Shown here: positions 12,876-15,274 of the stretch, piece after piece
Position numbering within the stretch: the stretch's first letter is position 1
Layout: every line of letters starts with the position of its first letter
Origin: Salinarimonas sp051117315
Lineage (GTDB): Bacteria; Pseudomonadota; Alphaproteobacteria; Rhizobiales; Beijerinckiaceae
Assembly: GCA_051117315.1 (NCBI GenBank)
Contig: JBNPEA010000137.1
Span: 1 to 15,274 of the forward strand
DNA: 15,274 nucleotides
Direction: 5' to 3'
Translations under genes and position numbers: made by a program
Notes under the pieces: model-generated
Seen by the model: only the letters and a program-made list of their open reading frames with translations
What the model was told of the DNA's origin: nothing
Databases searched by the model: none

Positions 12876-13910
12876 ATGATCGTTCGCCTGAAGCCGCTCG
12901 CGCATCAGATCGTCGTCGTCACCGACGCCGCCGGCGGCGTCGGCCGCGCCGTCGCCCGCGAGGCGGCGGCGCGCGGCGCCCGCCTCGTCCTCGTCGGGCG
13001 CGACGGCGCGGCCCTGGAGAGCGTCGCGGGCACCCTCGCCGCCTCGGGCACGCACGCCGTGACGGTCGAGGCCGACGTCTCCGATCCGGAGGACGCGCGC
13101 CGGGTGGCGCAGGTAGCGCAGGCTGCCTACGGCGGCTTCGACACGTGGATCGCCACCGCGCCGACGGCGCTCGCGGGCGCCGCACTGGCGACGTCGGCGG
13201 CGGAGCAGCGGCGCGTCTTCGACGGGCTCTACTGGAGCGCCGCCCACGGCGCGATCGAGGCCGCGCGCCATCTGCGCCGCCGCGGCGGCGCCATCGTCGT
13301 GATCGGCGGCGGGGTCGCGGATCGTGCGGTCGCGGCGAGGGCGTCCTACGCCGCCGCCCGCGGGGCGATCGCCGCCTTCGTCGCGGGCCTGCGCCGGGAG
13401 CTCGCCGCGGAGCGCGCGCCGGTGTCGCTGACGCTGGTGCGCCCGAGCGCCCTCGACGTCCCCGGGGACGACGGACGTCTCGACGACGCCGTCTGCGCCT
13501 ACGACCCGATGCTCGTCGCCCGCGCGGCGCTGTTCGCCGCCGAGCACCCGCGCCGCAGCCTCGTCGTCGGCGCCGGCGGCCACGCCGCCGATATGCTGGG
13601 CACGATGGCGCCCGGGCTCGGCGGCGGCCTCGCCCGGCGCATGGCGCGCGCGGCGCCGCATCGCGACACCAGCCTCGCCCTCGAGGCGCAGCTCCACCCC
13701 GGCGCCGCGGCGGCGATCGCCCTCGGCACGGGGCTGATCGTCGCCGGGCTCGCCTGGGCGCTCGCCCGCGCCGGCGAAGGCGCCGACGAGCGGCAGGCCG
13801 GGCCGGTCGATCGGCGCCGGGAGGCCTGGCGCGCCGCCCGCCCGATGCGTGCCGAGCGCGCCGCCGCCCATCCCCCGAGCCGCCCCCGGCGGCCGATCAC
13901 CCGGCACTGA
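12876..13910 (+). CDS. SDR-fold protein with altered active site and a C-terminal membrane segment
   Basis: A 344-residue short-chain dehydrogenase/reductase-like protein of the group with a long C-terminal tail. The Rossmann start IVVVTDAAGGVGRAVAREAA (12-31) replaces the usual TGxxxGIG by TDAAGGVG; EADVSDPEDARRVAQ (65-79) and GGFDTWIATAP (86-96) follow. Tyr158 is kept in ASYAAARGAI, but the lysine four residues later is Arg162, and the catalytic serine position, 13 residues before Tyr158, is Gly145 in IGGGVADRA. It may therefore bind a nucleotide without normal catalysis. A hydrophobic helix lies at about 276-298, then a basic proline-rich tail. The ATG at 12876 has GGGAG 7 nt upstream; an in-frame ATG at 12771 would run through the palindrome. 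It converges on the binding-protein gene, 9 bp apart. Confidence 0.82.
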   Translation: MIVRLKPLAHQIVVVTDAAGGVGRAVAREAAARGARLVLVGRDGAALESVAGTLAASGTHAVTVEADVSDPEDARRVAQVAQAAYGGFDTWIATAPTALAGAALATSAAEQRRVFDGLYWSAAHGAIEAARHLRRRGGAIVVIGGGVADRAVAARASYAAARGAIAAFVAGLRRELAAERAPVSLTLVRPSALDVPGDDGRLDDAVCAYDPMLVARAALFAAEHPRRSLVVGAGGHAADMLGTMAPGLGGGLARRMARAAPHRDTSLALEAQLHPGAAAAIALGTGLIVAGLAWALARAGEGADERQAGPVDRRREAWRAARPMRAERAAAHPPSRPRRPITRH

Positions 13911-13919
13911 GGGAGAGGC

Positions 13920-15035
13920 TCAGCGCCCGGTCTTCACGCGGGTCCAGGCCCTGGTGACGAAGCGCTGGGAGCGCGGGTCGTAGGCCGTGTTGATGAACAG
14001 GTTCTCGATCGTCGCGTCGCTCGGGTAGATGCCGGGGTCGCCGAGCACCTCGGGATCGATGAACGCCTTGGCCGCGAGGTTGCCCGAGGCGTAGGCGACG
14101 TAGTTGACGTTGGCGGCGGCGACCTCGGGGCGCATCATGTAGTCGATGAAGGCGTGCGCCTCCTCGATGTTGGGCGCGTCCGCCGGGATCGAGAACGAGT
14201 CGAACCACAGCAGCGCGCCTTCCTCGGGCACGACGTAGGCGATCTCGACGCCGTTGCCGGCCTCCTCCGCGCGCGCCTTGGCCTGGAGCACGTCGCCCGA
14301 GTAGCCGACGGCCACGCAGATGTCGCCGTTGGCCAGCGCGTTGATGTATTCCGAGGAGTGGAACTTGCGCACGTGCTCGGCCATGCCGGCGAGCAGGTCG
14401 GCGCCCTGCTGGAGGTCCCCCTGGTCCTTCGAGTCCGGATCGAGGCCGAGATAGTTGAGCGCGGTGGGGAAGAGGTCCTCCGGCGCATCGAGCACGTGGA
14501 TGCCGCAATCCGCCAGCTTGGAGGCGACCTCCGGATCGAAGACCAGGTCCCAGGTCGCGAGGTTCGCGTCCGGCCCGAGCCGCTCGCGCACGGCGTCGAC
14601 GTCGATGCCGATGCCCGTCGTCCCCCACATGTAGTTCACGGCGTGGGCGTTGCCGGGATCGTAGACGGCGAGCCGCTCGGCGATCTGCGGCCAGGCGTTC
14701 TCGAGGTTGGGGATCCGCGCCTCGTCGAGCGGCGCGAACACGCCGGCCTGGATCAGGCGCTGCGTGAACGGGCCCGAGGGCACCACGATGTCGTAGCCCG
14801 AGCGCCCGGCGAGCAGCTTGGTCTCGACGATCTCGTTGTTGTCGTAGGTGTCGTAGACCACGCGGATCCCGGTCTCGGCGGTGAAGTCGGCGAGCACCTG
14901 CGGGTCGACGTAGTCCGACCAATTGTAGACGTTGACGACGCGCTCCTGCGCATGCGCGACGCCTGCTGCGAGCGCCAGCGCGGACACGGACGCGAGCGCG
15001 CAGAGCGCCCGGCGGGTGGGGAGGATGCGACCCAT
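13920..15035 (-). CDS. potF: Periplasmic polyamine (putrescine/spermidine)-binding protein, PotF/PotD type
   Basis: A 371-residue ABC-transporter solute-binding protein. A signal peptide is clear: MGRILPTRRA, a hydrophobic core (about 11-25), then AHA-QE with likely cleavage after residue 29. The mature start VVNVYNWSDYVDPQVLADF (33-51) is the PotF/PotD signature; NWSDY, VPSGPFTQRL (85-94), NYMWGTTGIGID (134-145) and LLWFDSFSIPADAPN (275-289, Trp277 and Asp279) line the polyamine pocket in known members. Length matches PotF. No permease or ATPase genes follow: downstream is the convergent SDR gene. It is thus an orphan, or the last gene of an operon cut off on the right by the insertion sequence. 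A longer in-frame extension upstream lacks protein character. PotF rather than PotD is a judgement. Confidence 0.9.
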   Translation of the reverse strand: MGRILPTRRALCALASVSALALAAGVAHAQERVVNVYNWSDYVDPQVLADFTAETGIRVVYDTYDNNEIVETKLLAGRSGYDIVVPSGPFTQRLIQAGVFAPLDEARIPNLENAWPQIAERLAVYDPGNAHAVNYMWGTTGIGIDVDAVRERLGPDANLATWDLVFDPEVASKLADCGIHVLDAPEDLFPTALNYLGLDPDSKDQGDLQQGADLLAGMAEHVRKFHSSEYINALANGDICVAVGYSGDVLQAKARAEEAGNGVEIAYVVPEEGALLWFDSFSIPADAPNIEEAHAFIDYMMRPEVAAANVNYVAYASGNLAAKAFIDPEVLGDPGIYPSDATIENLFINTAYDPRSQRFVTRAWTRVKTGR

Positions 15036-15149
15036 CGCGTGCGGTCTCCCGAAATGACGTGTGCGGGGATGAGGAAAGCGCGGCAGTGCCGACGCCGGCG
15101 AAACGTAGGGGAGAGGGGGGTGGGGTGCAAGGGGATTGGGGTGCGGTCC
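15036..15149. other. Short upstream region of the binding-protein gene
   Basis: About 114 bp between the ATG at 15035 and the inferred insertion-sequence end. On the minus strand GGGAG lies about 11 nt before the ATG. A G-rich run on the plus strand covers 15108-15140. No promoter is evident; transcription may start inside the mobile element. Confidence 0.35.
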
Positions 15150-15274
15150 CAGGGCTATCGCATTTGACCGATGACGGATCGGGCGAAGTCGTCGGACCAT
15201 CCGGAGCGCTTTCGTTTTCGTCGGATGGAGATGCCGGGCCTGGCGCGTTTGAGGACGTTGAGGGCGAGCTTTCG
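15150..15274 (-). mobile_element. End of an insertion sequence (ISAs1-like), remainder beyond right edge
   Basis: The transposase stop codon lies only a few bases from the sequence ccagggctatcgcatttgac, which would be the terminal inverted repeat, a compact layout common in ISAs1-type elements. The other end and the target duplication are outside the window, so the boundary near 15150 is approximate (within perhaps 10 bp). Confidence 0.5.
15155..15274 (-). CDS. Transposase, C-terminal 39 residues only (ISAs1-like)
   Basis: The frame from the right edge to TAG at 15157-15155 encodes 39 residues: RKLALNVLKRARPGISIRRK, then RKRSGWSDDFARSVIGQMR. The pattern R-x-x-ALN-x-L followed by a basic run, GW-D and a hydrophobic end is what the C-termini of ISAs1/H-repeat transposases look like. 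This is recognition of a short tail, so the family is tentative; the catalytic DDE part lies outside. The frame is fully open to the edge, so the gene may be intact beyond it. Confidence 0.6.
   Translation of the reverse strand, partial: RKLALNVLKRARPGISIRRKRKRSGWSDDFARSVIGQMR

Overview
The window is very GC-rich (GC third positions throughout, long antisense shadow frames). Its gene content points to an alphaproteobacterium of the order Hyphomicrobiales (Rhizobiales), perhaps near Methylobacteriaceae or Salinarimonadaceae. The clearest marker is the AcpXL/FabZXL/FabF2XL/FabF1XL set, which in rhizobia and relatives makes the very-long-chain hydroxy fatty acid of lipid A. HWE-kinase signalling, an NDUFAF5-like protein and mosaic palindromic repeats fit the same group. 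The species cannot be named from sequence alone.

Layout. (1) 1-3096, minus strand: acpXL, fabZXL, fabF2XL and fabF1XL in one tightly packed operon; fabF1XL runs off the left edge. FabF2XL has serine where ketosynthases have the catalytic cysteine, while FabF1XL keeps the full Cys-His-His triad. (2) 3097-3474: divergent intergenic region with three 23-bp tandem repeats. (3) 3475-4374, plus: NDUFAF5/BioC-like methyltransferase-fold protein. (4) 4397-7959, minus: a CheB-CheR-coiled coil-PAS-HWE sensor kinase and, overlapping it by 4 bp, a single-domain response regulator. (5) 8136-8498, plus: DUF427 protein. (6) 8499-8889: a repeat-rich gap with three perfect hairpins resembling rhizobial mosaic elements. 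(7) 8890-10872, plus: AraC-family regulator, azlC and azlD, a branched-chain amino-acid-type exporter cassette. A nearly identical 16-bp element lies before the regulator and before azlC. (8) 10879-11232, minus: RidA-family protein. (9) 11323-12681, minus: MFS transporter broken by a 10-N gap. (10) 12876-13910, plus: SDR-fold protein lacking two catalytic residues. (11) 13920-15035, minus: polyamine-type periplasmic binding protein. (12) About 15150 to the right edge: end of an insertion sequence with the last 39 codons of an ISAs1-like transposase.

How the genes work together. Region 1 elongates a VLCFA on a dedicated carrier protein. Region 4 is a self-contained phosphorelay module. Region 7 is a regulator with its export target. 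The other genes look like independent units. I found no wholly undescribed system. The most useful new observations are: an apparent assembly artefact in the MFS gene (a degraded 110-bp duplicate beside the Ns, whose removal restores a complete 412-residue protein); a probable AraC operator pair; a cysteine-less/cysteine-containing ketosynthase pair; an SDR with a disabled active site; and recurring patches where conserved motifs are replaced by GC-rich codons, which may be either real divergence or sequence error.
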